A stretch of DNA of 64,000 nucleotides from Capnocytophaga sp. ARDL2 (GTDB lineage: Bacteria; Bacteroidota; Bacteroidia; Flavobacteriales; Flavobacteriaceae), in assembly GCF_041530365.1 (NCBI RefSeq), contig NZ_CP168034.1, positions 558,001 through 622,000 of the forward strand. The letters run 5' to 3'. A program made the translations under genes and the position numbers. Shown here one piece after another: positions 54,577 through 64,000 of this stretch (its first letter is position 1; the number at the start of each line of letters is the position of its first letter). The notes beneath the pieces were generated by a model, which saw nothing but the letters and a program-made list of their open reading frames with translations, ran no database searches and was not told the DNA's origin.

Positions 54577-55896
54577 ATGAGAACTAAATTTTTGGCGGTA
54601 GCACTCTTATTGAGTAGCTACTTGGGAATTTCTCAGCAGAAACTCACCCTGTCCGAAGCGGTCAATTACGCTCTGGAAAACAAAGCCGAAGCGGTAAAAG
54701 CACAATTGGATATTGCTAATAGCGAGGTAAAAATCAAAGAAGTTCGTGCCAATGCCTTGCCTTCTATCAACGCTCAAGGTGGTCTGACTTACAATCCTAT
54801 ATTGCAAAAAATGGCGATGAATATAGGTGGGCAGACAATGGTCATCAGAATGGGACAACCGTGGCAATCACAAGCCACTGTGCAACTCAATCAACAGTTG
54901 TTCAACCAAGCCGTTTTTATTGGTTTGAAAGCAGCTCGTACAACGCGAGAGTTTTATCAAATCAACGCCCAACTTACCGAAGAGCAAATCATCGAAAAAG
55001 TAGCAACCAGCTACTATGAGGTGTATAAAACGCAGTCACAGCTCAAAACGTTGACGCAAACCATAGATAACACCAATCGAGTGAAAGCGGTTATTCAAAG
55101 TTTGTACGACAATGGATTGGCAAAGAAAATAGACCTCGATAGAATGATAGTAACGGTAAACAATCTCGAGAGTAATAAAGTACAATTGACAAACGCTATT
55201 GAATTGCAAGAAAACGCACTGAAATATTTGATAGGTATGGATATGAATATCGATATCGAATTGCCGGATACAACTTTCGAACCTACGCGTTTGTCGTTTA
55301 TAGCAGATGATTCTACAGTAGAAAATCGCACTGAAATCAAAGTACTCGAAAAACAAAGAGAATTACTCCAACTAAACAAAAAAGCTACCGAAGCAGCAGG
55401 GTTGCCTACTTTGAGTTTGTCTGCAAATTATGGGTATCTTGGATTTGGAGAAAAAATGCCTTGGTGGCACGGTTCGCCAAATGCCAATTGGGCGAACTTC
55501 TCTGCTATCGGATTGAATTTGACAGTGCCAATTTTCAACGGAGGAGCGGTAAAAGCTAAAGTGAAACAAGCGGAAATCGATTTGCAAAAATTGGAAGTAG
55601 AAACAAATGATGTGCGCTTGGCTTTGGATTTGTCTTTGAAAAATGCCTTGACAAAACTAAACAATTCTATGCTGACCATCAATACGCAAAGAGCCAATGT
55701 AAACCTTGCGAAAGATGTTTTGACCAATGTAGAAAATAATTACAAATACGGTTTGGCAAATCTGACAGATTTAATCGAAGCAGAAAACGCTCATGCCGAA
55801 GCACAAAATAATTATACCAACGCTTTACTCGATTTTAAATTAGCAGAAATAGAATTGATTAAAGCTAAAGGTGAATTGAGAGAATTGACAAAATAG
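54577..55896 (+). CDS. TolC-family outer-membrane efflux protein
   Basis: A 439-residue protein with a signal peptide ending near YLGISQQ. Two OEP repeats with long amphipathic helices follow; KLTLSEAVNYALENKAEAVKA starts the first. A Gly-rich barrel stretch (SLSANYGYLGFGEKMPWW) is near residue 285. It forms the trimeric outer-membrane duct of a tripartite pump with the two downstream genes. Confidence 0.92.
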   Translation: MRTKFLAVALLLSSYLGISQQKLTLSEAVNYALENKAEAVKAQLDIANSEVKIKEVRANALPSINAQGGLTYNPILQKMAMNIGGQTMVIRMGQPWQSQATVQLNQQLFNQAVFIGLKAARTTREFYQINAQLTEEQIIEKVATSYYEVYKTQSQLKTLTQTIDNTNRVKAVIQSLYDNGLAKKIDLDRMIVTVNNLESNKVQLTNAIELQENALKYLIGMDMNIDIELPDTTFEPTRLSFIADDSTVENRTEIKVLEKQRELLQLNKKATEAAGLPTLSLSANYGYLGFGEKMPWWHGSPNANWANFSAIGLNLTVPIFNGGAVKAKVKQAEIDLQKLEVETNDVRLALDLSLKNALTKLNNSMLTINTQRANVNLAKDVLTNVENNYKYGLANLTDLIEAENAHAEAQNNYTNALLDFKLAEIELIKAKGELRELTK

Positions 55897-55944
55897 TAAA
55901 TAGTAAATAGTGAGCTTCCAGCTTCCTGCCTAAAACATATTAAC

Positions 55945-57003
55945 ATGAAAAAAATAATCATAACTGGAGTAGTAGTCATAGCCTCATTAGTAGGTATTAT
56001 GTATGTTTTAAACAAAAACAAAGCAAACACCGAAGCAAATATTGCTGAAGTAGCCAAAACCAATGCCGCTGTAGCAGTGCGTGTGGCTGAGGTAGATTTT
56101 CACGAAGTAAACAGTCAGTATGTAACCAACGGAACTTTTGCACCAAAACAAGAAGTGATGCTTTCTGCCGAAACAGGTGGTAGAGTGGCGAGTGTATTGG
56201 TAAGCGAAGGCAGTTTTGTACGACCAGGGCAAACTTTGGCTGTAATCAATGCCGACAAACAAAATGTAGGTATTGCCAATGCTCAAGCAGTGTACAATCA
56301 GGCACAAGCAGAGGTAGCTCGTTTTGAAGGAGCTTATGCCTCGGGTGGAGTTACCAAACAACAATTAGATCAAGTGAAATTGCAATTGGAAAACGCTCGA
56401 AACAATCTGAAAAGTGCTCAATTGCAAGCAGCTGATGTAAATGTGAGAGCCTCTTTTGCAGGAGTTGTAAACAAAAAAATGGTAGAGCCAGGTGCGTTTG
56501 TAGGACCAGGACAACAAATGTTTGAAGTGGTAAATGTGGCTTCGTTGAAAATGAATATTACCGTAGATGAAAAAAATATTGCTTCTGTTCGCGTAGGACA
56601 ATCGGTAAAAGTAGTTTCAAACGCATTGCCAGATCAAGAATTTGAAGGAAAAGTTTCGTTTATTGCACCAAAGGCAAATGCAGGGTTGAATTTTCCAGTA
56701 GAATTGGAAATTCGTAACAATGCTACCAACGATTTGAAAGCAGGAATGTACGGAACTGCCTATTTTGGAGCAGACCAAGCAGTAAAGGCATTGGTTGTAC
56801 CTCGTAGTGCCTTTGTAGGAAGTGTGAGTTCAAATCAGATGTTTGTGGTAAAAGACGGAAAAGCTGTTTTGACGGAAGTAGTAGCTGGTCGTACATTTGG
56901 CGATTATATAGAAGTGGTTTCTGGTGTAAATCAAGGAGAAAAAGTAGTTACTTCTGGTCAAATCAATTTATTGGACGGAACAGCTATTGAGGTTATTAAA
57001 TAG
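55945..57003 (+). CDS. RND efflux periplasmic adaptor
   Basis: A 352-residue membrane fusion protein. An N-terminal anchor helix (IIITGVVVIASLVGIMYVL), a biotinyl-lipoyl-like domain around GGRVASVLVSEGSFVRPGQT, an alpha hairpin with Gln/Ala-rich helices, then beta-barrel and membrane-proximal domains. It joins the RND pump to the TolC-like duct. Confidence 0.93.
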   Translation: MKKIIITGVVVIASLVGIMYVLNKNKANTEANIAEVAKTNAAVAVRVAEVDFHEVNSQYVTNGTFAPKQEVMLSAETGGRVASVLVSEGSFVRPGQTLAVINADKQNVGIANAQAVYNQAQAEVARFEGAYASGGVTKQQLDQVKLQLENARNNLKSAQLQAADVNVRASFAGVVNKKMVEPGAFVGPGQQMFEVVNVASLKMNITVDEKNIASVRVGQSVKVVSNALPDQEFEGKVSFIAPKANAGLNFPVELEIRNNATNDLKAGMYGTAYFGADQAVKALVVPRSAFVGSVSSNQMFVVKDGKAVLTEVVAGRTFGDYIEVVSGVNQGEKVVTSGQINLLDGTAIEVIK

Positions 57004-57012
57004 TTTTTTCTC

Positions 57013-57101
57013 TGTCATTCAGAACGAATGAGGTACGAATGAGGTGAAGGTTTTTTAAATATTTTTGATTTTGAAAGATCTCCCCTGTCGTCGAAATGAC
57101 A
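57013..57101. repeat. interspersed imperfect palindromic repeat (TGTCATTC family), reverse copy
   Basis: Begins TGTCATTCAGAACGAA and ends GTCGTCGAAATGACA. It aligns with the reverse complement of 40209-40295. It lies inside the efflux operon between adaptor and pump genes. Confidence 0.85.
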
Positions 57102-57131
57102 AAATTAAACATAAAATAAAATTATTTTCAA

Positions 57132-60100
57132 ATGAAAATATCAGAAATATCTATCAAACGCCCAAGTGTGATTATTGTATTGTTTATCATACTTACTTTA
57201 GGAGGATTGTTTTCTTACACACAAATGGGCTACGAGTTGATTCCAAAGTTTGAAACCAATGTAATCAGTATTCAAACCGTTTATCCAGGAGCAGCTCCAT
57301 CGGAAGTTGAAAATTCCGTAACTAAAAAAATCGAAGACGCCGTTTCTTCGCTCGAAAGTGTAAAGAAAATCGAATCAAAATCAATGGAGAGTGTTTCGGT
57401 GGTAATGATTACCCTAAACACCGGTGCCGATGTCAATTATTTGTTGACAGATGCTCAACGAAAAATCAACGCCATTGCCAATGATTTGCCCGACGATGCC
57501 AAAACACCTTCGTTGAATAAATTCTCTTTGGATGATTTGCCGATTATGAACCTTTCGGTTACTTCCAATTTAACAGAAAAAGATTTGTACAATCTCTTAG
57601 ATGAAAAAATTCAACCGATTTTCTCACGATTAAACGGTGTAGCGAAAACCGATTTATTGGGAGGTGAACAAAGAGAAATTCAAGTAAGCATTTACCCAGA
57701 ACGATTACAAGGATACGGATTGACGATTCCGCAAATTAAGCAAGTCATTCAAATGTCGAATATGGATTTTCCAACGGGAAATATTCAAACCAGAGAAAAT
57801 CAAACCACCATTCGTTTGTCGGGAAAAATTAGTACCATAGACGAATTGAGAAATTTGCCTATCACCACACCATACGGAGGAATGATTCGTCTTTCGGATG
57901 TAGCTGATGTACAAGATGGTATCAAAGAAATTACGAAAATCGCTCGTATCGATCAGAAAAATACCATTTTGATGAATGTCTATAAGCAATCAGATGCCAA
58001 TGCCGTTGAGGTTTCCAATTTGGTAAAAGAAAGCATAGCCAAAGTAGAACAAGAATATGCACAGCAAGGGGTGAAAGTGACCTTGGCAAACGATACCACA
58101 GATTACACTATCAAATCGGCAAACAATGTGATGTTCGACTTGTTTTTGGCTGTCGTATTGGTAGCGGTAATTATGCTGTTTTTCTTACACAGTTTGCGTG
58201 ATGCAGCCATTGCAATTGTTGCGATTCCGTTGTCGTTGATTGCCACTTTCATCGGATTGAATCTGATGGGCTATACACTCAACTTGATGTCTTTACTCGG
58301 ACTTTCGCTTGTAGTTGGTATTTTGGTGGACGATGCCATTGTGGTAATCGAAAACATTCACCGCCACTTGGAAATGGGTAAAAACAAAGTAAGAGCTGCT
58401 TACGACGGAGCCACAGAAATCGGATTTACCGTTACGGCGATTACCTTGGTTATCGTGGTAGTATTCTTACCGATTGCCGTTTCATCGGGCTTGGTGTCAA
58501 ACATTTTGAGACAATTCTGTGTTACTGTAGTAGTTTCTACATTGTTGTCATTGTTGGTATCATTTACTGTAGTGCCGTGGTTGTATTCGCGATTTGGAAA
58601 ATTGGCACATATCAATAAAAATTCATTCTTTGGAAGTATATTGTATTATTTTGAAGCAGGACTAACCAAATTAACCAACTGGATTTCAGGAATTTTGAAA
58701 TGGAGTTTGGATAGTCGTAAAAACAAAGTAATTACCTTGTTGATTACTATTGTATTGTTTGTTGCTTCTCTTATGTTACCAGCCAAAGGATATATAGGTT
58801 CGGATTTTTTTCCAGGAAATGACAAAGGAGAATTTTTGGTACAATTAGAGTTAAACAAAGACGCTTCATTAGAAGAAACCAATTTTGTAACTCAACGATT
58901 GGAAAAAATATTGGTAAACAAACCAGAAGTAGTGCGTACGATTACAACCGTAGGACAATCGTCTGATGGTATGGGGGCAACTTCAGGAACGAAATATAAA
59001 TCAGAGGTACATATTTTCTTGGAAGATGGGCATAGCAAAAAAATCCCTACCGATGTATATGCAGCCAAGTTGAAAAGAGAATTAGAACCACAATTATTGG
59101 GTGCAAAGATAAAAACGGTAGAAATGGGTATTATGGGAGCAGAACAAGCACCATTGAACCTTACTGTGATTGGTACTACACAAGAAGATGCGATGTTGTA
59201 TGCCAATAAAGTAGCTGATATGTTGAGAAATATTCCAGGAGCTACAGAGGTGAAATTGACTTCTGAAGACGGAAATCCAGAAATCAATGTAAGAGTAGAT
59301 AGAGATAAGATGACTTCTTTGGGATTGAATGTAGCTACAGTAGGAGGGGTGATGCAAAATGCCTTTTCTGGAAATACAGACGCCAAATTCCGAACAGGAA
59401 ACTCTGAGTTTGACATCAATATCAAATACGATGAAAACAAAAGAGGAAGTGTCGAAGATGTACGAAATCTAAAATTTATCAATCCACAAGGGCAAAGTAT
59501 TACATTGGAGCAATTTGCCGATGTATCGTTTAGCTCAGGGCCAACATTGTTGGAACGAAGAGACAAATCTCCATCGGTATCTGTACAAGCAAAAGTAGTA
59601 GGAAGACCAGCCGGAACTATTGCCGAGGAATGGAAAGAGCAATTTGATAAATTGGAATTAAAACCAGGTGTTGCCTTTATGTGGGGAGGAAATATGGAAA
59701 ACCAACAAGAAGGATTTGGTACATTGGGAGTAGCCTTACTTGCATCCGTATTGTTGGTATATTTGGTAATGGTAACCTTGTATGACAGTTTCTCTACGCC
59801 ATTTATCGTATTGATGTCGATACCATTGTCATTCATCGGAGCTTTGTTGTTGTTGGCGTTGACCAATCAGACCTTGAATATTTTTACTATATTGGGTATT
59901 ATCATGTTGATTGGATTGGTAGCTAAGAATGCCATTATGTTGGTAGACTTTGCCAATGCCAAAAAAGCCGAAGGAGCCAGTACTTACGATGCCTTGGTAG
60001 CTGCAAACCAAGCCCGTTTCCGTCCGATTTTGATGACGACGATTGCGATGGTAATTGCGATGATACCTATTGCAATGGCACAAGGAGATGGAGCTGATAT

Positions 60101-60287
60101 CAACCGAGGATTGGCGATTGTAATCATCGGTGGTTTGATATCATCCTTGTTTCTTACTTTGGTAATCGTACCTGTAGTATATTCGCTATTTGACAGTATG
60201 AGCCGTCGATTTGGTAAAAGCGAAAAAATAAATTACGCAGAGCTAATGGAAGCGGATTATGAGGAAGAGGAAGTAAGTTTAAATTAA
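57132..60287 (+). CDS. RND-family efflux pump, HAE1 type
   Basis: A 1051-residue inner-membrane pump. The first helix follows ISIKRPSVIIVLFIIL, a large periplasmic loop covers about residues 40-325, and the helix bundle carries the proton-relay Asp pair in GILVDDAIVVIENIHRH (about 395-411). A second loop and second bundle include the GLVAKNAIMLVDFAN block near 930. It is the proton-driven part of a multidrug-type tripartite pump. The frame is intact and of normal length. Confidence 0.95.
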   Translation: MKISEISIKRPSVIIVLFIILTLGGLFSYTQMGYELIPKFETNVISIQTVYPGAAPSEVENSVTKKIEDAVSSLESVKKIESKSMESVSVVMITLNTGADVNYLLTDAQRKINAIANDLPDDAKTPSLNKFSLDDLPIMNLSVTSNLTEKDLYNLLDEKIQPIFSRLNGVAKTDLLGGEQREIQVSIYPERLQGYGLTIPQIKQVIQMSNMDFPTGNIQTRENQTTIRLSGKISTIDELRNLPITTPYGGMIRLSDVADVQDGIKEITKIARIDQKNTILMNVYKQSDANAVEVSNLVKESIAKVEQEYAQQGVKVTLANDTTDYTIKSANNVMFDLFLAVVLVAVIMLFFLHSLRDAAIAIVAIPLSLIATFIGLNLMGYTLNLMSLLGLSLVVGILVDDAIVVIENIHRHLEMGKNKVRAAYDGATEIGFTVTAITLVIVVVFLPIAVSSGLVSNILRQFCVTVVVSTLLSLLVSFTVVPWLYSRFGKLAHINKNSFFGSILYYFEAGLTKLTNWISGILKWSLDSRKNKVITLLITIVLFVASLMLPAKGYIGSDFFPGNDKGEFLVQLELNKDASLEETNFVTQRLEKILVNKPEVVRTITTVGQSSDGMGATSGTKYKSEVHIFLEDGHSKKIPTDVYAAKLKRELEPQLLGAKIKTVEMGIMGAEQAPLNLTVIGTTQEDAMLYANKVADMLRNIPGATEVKLTSEDGNPEINVRVDRDKMTSLGLNVATVGGVMQNAFSGNTDAKFRTGNSEFDINIKYDENKRGSVEDVRNLKFINPQGQSITLEQFADVSFSSGPTLLERRDKSPSVSVQAKVVGRPAGTIAEEWKEQFDKLELKPGVAFMWGGNMENQQEGFGTLGVALLASVLLVYLVMVTLYDSFSTPFIVLMSIPLSFIGALLLLALTNQTLNIFTILGIIMLIGLVAKNAIMLVDFANAKKAEGASTYDALVAANQARFRPILMTTIAMVIAMIPIAMAQGDGADINRGLAIVIIGGLISSLFLTLVIVPVVYSLFDSMSRRFGKSEKINYAELMEADYEEEEVSLN

Positions 60288-60654
60288 AATAACAATGTTT
60301 TTAAACAGACTAAACAAAAAAAATAGTTATGTAACTGAAATACAAGAAAGTTAGTTTTTTGTGCTGAAATTATTGACAGTGAAAAATTTCCTTTGAAAAT
60401 CAATTGTTTATAAGTTGATTGTAAAAAAGTAACTCAAATGAGTTACTTTTTTTGTTGTCTAAAATATAAGTGTTTATTTGCTTTTTGCTAGAAATTCAGG
60501 CAATTGTAGGGAGCAATTGTCTATATGAAAGCAAGGAGTAAATGGGCGTTGAGATTTATATTATATTAACCCATTGTGCATTATGAAATAAATAAAAAAA
60601 AGTTGTTCATTTAACTGAAAAACAGTATATTTAGTTCGCTAAAACAAATCAAAA
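60288..60654. other. intergenic region after the efflux operon
   Basis: Contains a terminator at 60423-60453 and AT-rich sequence. No ORF of note. The last 50 bases may include the worn end of the IS982 element. Confidence 0.6.
60423..60453 (+). terminator. terminator of the efflux operon
   Basis: A perfect 13-bp stem (AAAAAAGTAACTC with its complement), a 4-base loop and a T run, 136 bases after the pump gene. Confidence 0.85.
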
Positions 60655-61230
60655 ATGAATAACTTAGGACAAATCTAAGATTCAACGAAGCTAAATATAC
60701 GAAAGAGTTTTAGAAGTTTTAAAAAAGTTTTTCCCTCATCAGCTTTTCCCTTATCAAAGGAGAAAGCCAAAAATGAGTGATTTAGAACTTGTGAGTTTGA
60801 ATTTAACTGCTGAATATTTAAGTATTGATAGTGAAATGCAACTGTTTAGAAAACTACCTAATTCTTTGAAAACCAAAAATAGAAAGGAGTGTTTACAACA
60901 AAAGAAAACGAAATCTTTTTTATCATATAAATCAGATTAGGGAAAAACTTGCAATGTGTTTTAATAAAAAGGAAAGCTATTTTGTAATTGATAGTATGCC
61001 TTTGAAAATATGTGAAAATGCTAGAGCAATGAGAAGTAAAATTTGTAGAGACGAAGATTTTTCATATCCTGATTATGGTTTTTGTGCCAGTCAGAAGTTA
61101 CATTATTTTGGTTATAAATTACACATTATCTGTTCTATAGAAGGAGTCGTGCAAAGTTTAGATATGACTCCAGCATCTGTTCATGATGTTCACTATTTAA
61201 AAGATGTTAGTTCTCAAATTCAAAATTGGC
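60655..61230 (+). pseudogene. IS982-family transposase remnant
   Basis: The N-terminus begins MNNLGQI, then a TAA and DSTKLNIRKSFRSFKKVFPS. Further pieces lie in other frames: ELVSLNLTAEYLSIDSE, then SVYNKRKRNLFYHINQIREK, and finally a longer stretch with YFVIDSMPLKICENARAMR and KGSQ-like CASQKLHYFGYKLHIICS, which carries part of the DDE core of IS982-type enzymes. At least three shifts or stops are needed, and the C-terminus is cut at about 61225, where an unrelated gene fragment begins. Inactive. Confidence 0.85.
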
Positions 61231-61627
61231 TAATTCATATTATTTTAATGCTTTGTATGCCGAAGCAAATAAATACTATGGTCAGTTGTTTGCAAAGTAC
61301 GGATCAGAAGCGATTTCAGAGGAGTATTACTACTGCTATGTACAAACCTTGGAACATGTAGGAGAGAATGCCTTGTCAAAGAAATACTACGATACCTCTG
61401 TACAAAAAGTAGGGAGTGAGAAACAAGTAGCCAAATTCAGAGCATTGGAAAAAGAATTGCGAGATCAAATCAAAGCCAACTCAATCCATTACCAAGATCA
61501 GAGTTCATCATCATTAGTATGTAATCATCATACAATATGCGATAAAGAAAAACCCCCTCATACGAGGGGGGTGATTGAGTGTGGGAGTGATATATTAAAA
61601 GTGGAAAGTTTTTGTAATTTAATATAA
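61226..61627 (+). pseudogene. OmpA-like TPR protein fragment
   Basis: Encodes ANSYYFNALYAEANKYYGQL, then YYYCYVQTLEHVGENALSKKYYD, the TPR-like N-terminal part seen in flavobacterial OmpA-family proteins. The start is cut by the IS982 remnant, and the segment after about residue 90 (IHYQDQSSSSLV...) is unrelated and covers a terminator. The OmpA domain is absent. It is probably a relic left by insertion and deletion. Confidence 0.6.
61549..61572 (+). terminator. terminator-like hairpin
   Basis: A stem ACCCCCTC with GAGGGGGT preceded by an A run but lacking a clear T tract. It falls inside the fragment ORF, another sign that the ORF tail is not coding. Confidence 0.6.
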
Positions 61628-61843
61628 TGATATACAATAAGATATTATAAGTTTTTGTTTTTGAGATAGTTGTGTGTTTTTTATTGAATAATATGTTTTT
61701 TAATCTATATCCTAAATAAATAGAAGATATAAATGTTAATTTTTTTATTGACTAATAATGTTTAAAGTGTTGTATTTCAGTGTGTATTGTGTTTTTTAAA
61801 GACCTTTTAAGTAATAAAGGAGTGTAAAGAAGTATCGATAATA

Positions 61844-61874
61844 TTTGTTAATGAAAAATAAATATATAAATTTG
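61844..61874 (+). promoter_or_regulatory. promoter of the SusC-type gene
   Basis: -33 TTTG at 61844-61847, exactly 19 bases, then -7 TAAATTTG at 61867-61874. The best match to the Bacteroidota consensus in the window, 28 bases before the ATG. The rest of the 61628-61902 spacer is AT-rich with no ORF. Confidence 0.75.
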
Positions 61875-61902
61875 CGTGATAACTAAATTCAATTTTATTA
61901 AT

Positions 61903-64000
61903 ATGAAATCAAAGTTTACATGGTTTTTTACTATGGTACTTGTGATGTTTGTGCAAATAGGTTTTGCTCAAACTAAGCAGGTATCTGGTATTGTGAAAGA
62001 CACCGACGGATTTCCATTAGAAGGAGTGTCTGTTGAGATTGTCGGTACATCAGAAGGTATAAGTACTGATGAAGACGGTGCTTATAAATTAAATGTTAAG
62101 GTTGGAGACAAAATTTCTGTTTCGATGATGGGTTATAAAACTCAAATTATGACAGTAGGTTCTTCAGCTGTTTTAAATTTTACTCTTCCTTATGATGATG
62201 AAGGAGAAGAGCTACGAGGTATTGTAATTGACTCTTATCGAACAATTGCAAATGAAAAATCAAACACAGCCAATTCGGTTGTTTCTTCAAAAACGATTGA
62301 GGGAAGACCAAACGCATCGTTTGTACAAACTTTACAAGGGCAAGTGCCAGGTTTGAATATTGCTACAGGATCTGGGCAACCTGGTTCATCAAACTCATTA
62401 GTTCTTTTGCGTGGTATTGGTTCGATTAATGGTAATATTGAGCCGTTGTTTGTGGTTGATGGAGTGCAAATGAACGGAGCTAATTTTAGAAGTATAAATC
62501 CAAATGATATTGAAAATATTACAGTATTGAAAGATGCTGGAGCAACTTCAATCTACGGAAATCGTGGTGCTAATGGGGTAATTGTTGTTACTACAAAAAG
62601 AGCAAACTTTGAACAAGATTTGCAAGTGAAGTATGCTGGTTTAACATCTCTTTCTACTATTCAAAAACATAAATACGATTTATTGGATTCTCAAGCTTTG
62701 ATGAAATTAGATAATGAATCAGGACGATTGAAAACTAGAAATTGGACAACAAAAGAAATAAATGAAGCGATTAATACAGATTGGATAGATCAATTCTTTA
62801 GACAAGGAATAGCTCAGTCTCATACTTTGTCTTTTGCTTCTGGATCTTCTAATTTAGGACAATTTACTTCAATTGGTTTTAACCAACAGGAGGGTATTTT
62901 GAGAAATACAGATTTGAAAAGATTTAACTTTAGAAACAATTTGAATGGTCGTTCTAAAGACAGAAGGTTGACATTTAGCACAGGGTTGACTTTTAATTAT
63001 TCTCGTTCAAATCAAGCAGTAGGCTTAGGTCAAGGTTATGTTAATCAAAATCCGACAGTTGCGGCATTGAGAGGTGCACCGTATTTTAATATTAATCGTT
63101 ATGATCCTAATGATTCTTATAAATCTATTGTAAAGATCTACAATACGGCTAATAATAGTAATTTTGTGAAATTAGCACCTTTTTTGATTGAAGATTTATT
63201 AACACATTTTGTGAATTACACAGATGAAATTAAATCTATTGCTAACGGACAGTTAAATTATGATTTAGGAAGAAACTTCTCTACTGGTGTTTCTTTTGGT
63301 TTAGATTATACGGCAACAAGAGGGGTTAGATATGAGTCTCCTCGTTCATTCAATGCTGAATTGTATAAAGAAGAAAATCAAGATTATGGTGGTTTTGAAT
63401 CAGAGTCTAATCTTAGTCAAGCAATCTTTAATACGATTTCTAATTTGAAATGGGGGAAAGAGTTTGAAGGAGGACACGATTTAAGAGCAGGAGTATATTT
63501 AGAATATTTGAGAGCTTTTTCAAATTCATCATCTTTGACTCAAAATGGTTTACATCCATATTTTTCAGGTCCTGCTTATGGAACAGGTTGGATTCGTGAT
63601 GGAAAAGATAATGATTTTTATGTGCCGTCTATTTCTAAAGGAGTGGCGACAGCAGGGTTGTTTTCATATTTAGGTTCTTTAGATTATGATTATAAATCTA
63701 AATACGGATTTAGTGCAACTATTAGACGTGATGCTTCTTTCCGTTTCTCAGAAGTAAATAGATGGGGAACTTTCTGGTCAGTGTCTGGACGTTGGAATTT
63801 AGATAGAGAAGAATTCTTGAAAAACTCTGAGACAGTAACTGCTTTGAAATTGAGAGCTTCTTATGGTACAGCTGGTAATCAAGATATTTTAGGAACAGGT
63901 GTTTTTGGAGCGAGTGGTTTATTTAGAGAATCTTATCAGTTAAGTGGTAGTTCATATTTTGATAAACCAGCGATTTTAATAACAAATATTCCTAATATTA
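61903..64000 (+). CDS. SusC/RagA-family TonB-dependent outer-membrane receptor, partial
   Basis: The first 699 residues are visible and the gene continues past the window. The signal peptide ends FVQIGFAQTK. A carboxypeptidase-D-like domain follows (VSGIVKDTDGFPLEGVSVEI, about residues 27-100), then the TonB plug with LQGQVPGLNIATGSGQPGSS and the family hallmark LKDAGATSIYGNRGANGVI (about 208-226), then barrel strands. SusC proteins pair with a SusD lipoprotein to import large glycans, peptides or other substrates; the partner would lie beyond the right edge. The substrate is unknown. The long ORF is intact here, unlike many nearby secreted-protein genes. Confidence 0.93.
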   Translation, partial: MKSKFTWFFTMVLVMFVQIGFAQTKQVSGIVKDTDGFPLEGVSVEIVGTSEGISTDEDGAYKLNVKVGDKISVSMMGYKTQIMTVGSSAVLNFTLPYDDEGEELRGIVIDSYRTIANEKSNTANSVVSSKTIEGRPNASFVQTLQGQVPGLNIATGSGQPGSSNSLVLLRGIGSINGNIEPLFVVDGVQMNGANFRSINPNDIENITVLKDAGATSIYGNRGANGVIVVTTKRANFEQDLQVKYAGLTSLSTIQKHKYDLLDSQALMKLDNESGRLKTRNWTTKEINEAINTDWIDQFFRQGIAQSHTLSFASGSSNLGQFTSIGFNQQEGILRNTDLKRFNFRNNLNGRSKDRRLTFSTGLTFNYSRSNQAVGLGQGYVNQNPTVAALRGAPYFNINRYDPNDSYKSIVKIYNTANNSNFVKLAPFLIEDLLTHFVNYTDEIKSIANGQLNYDLGRNFSTGVSFGLDYTATRGVRYESPRSFNAELYKEENQDYGGFESESNLSQAIFNTISNLKWGKEFEGGHDLRAGVYLEYLRAFSNSSSLTQNGLHPYFSGPAYGTGWIRDGKDNDFYVPSISKGVATAGLFSYLGSLDYDYKSKYGFSATIRRDASFRFSEVNRWGTFWSVSGRWNLDREEFLKNSETVTALKLRASYGTAGNQDILGTGVFGASGLFRESYQLSGSSYFDKPAILITNIPNI

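Noticed and set aside
58892..59866. Long open frame antisense to the RND pump gene
   Set aside because: It is the mirror of a well-supported coding region, with Asn/Thr/Pro-rich composition, no start context and no homology that I recognise.
1..64000. tRNA, rRNA, CRISPR array or prophage
   Set aside because: No cloverleaf with a TTCGA-type arm, no rRNA-like block, no regularly spaced repeats and no phage structural genes were seen on reading either strand.

Overview
The window is a low-GC chromosomal segment from a Bacteroidota bacterium, most likely a flavobacterium (class Flavobacteriia). The evidence is the TAnnTTTG-type promoter boxes, a type IX secretion component (SprE/PorW), a protease with a C-terminal type IX sorting domain, a SusC/RagA receptor, a short NuoG without the molybdopterin domain, and a GH3-like enzyme. 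A host-associated, Capnocytophaga-like genus would fit the many secreted proteases and the gene decay, but the sequence alone does not settle the genus.

Layout. 1-1448: purF (partial) and a PfkB kinase, minus strand. 1553-3317: an unrecognised protein and a small outer-membrane barrel. 3390-5933: sprE/porW. 6009-7165: an IS256 transposase remnant and a DUF805 membrane protein with long homopolymer tracts. 7485-13427: the F-type ATP synthase operon (DUF6168, atpB, atpE, atpF, atpH, atpA, atpG). 13431-19990: an HTTM protein, decayed and intact lipoprotein genes, ribF, a secreted metallopeptidase and tatA. 20168-25896: a GH3-like gene, an AAA ATPase, a Prc-type protease and a decayed secreted-protein gene. 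26013-41704: complex I (nuoA to nuoN), broken by two insertions: a decayed HExxH lipoprotein plus a partner lipoprotein between nuoF and nuoG, and a glycosyltransferase between nuoI and nuoJ. 41904-42719: a truncated haemoglobin and a cupin behind a possible Crp/Fnr-type site. 42758-44704: a C10 (streptopain-like) protease gene with an early stop, plus a lipoprotein. 44713-49120: kbl and an AddA/RecB-like helicase-nuclease. 49204-52963: a degraded tandem array of C10 protease and lipoprotein cassettes that includes a helicase/protease chimera. 53140-60287: sodA, then tetR with an RND efflux operon. 60655-61627: an IS982 remnant joined to an OmpA-like fragment. 61903 to the end: a SusC-type receptor (partial).

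Functional links. The ATP synthase and complex I genes form the respiratory core. SprE and the sorting-domain protease belong to the same export route. The recurring theme outside the core is a secreted protease gene followed by a small lipoprotein gene. This arrangement is seen at 30666-32303, 42817-44663 and 49204-52963, and possibly in remnant form at 15081-16017. Most of these copies are broken.

Sequence quality. Four conserved genes (atpG, the GH3-like gene, nuoA, nuoH) each need a single-base indel to read through, three of them a missing G in a G run. Consensus errors are therefore as likely as real mutations, and the other frameshifts should be read with that in mind. No tRNA, rRNA or CRISPR array was seen.
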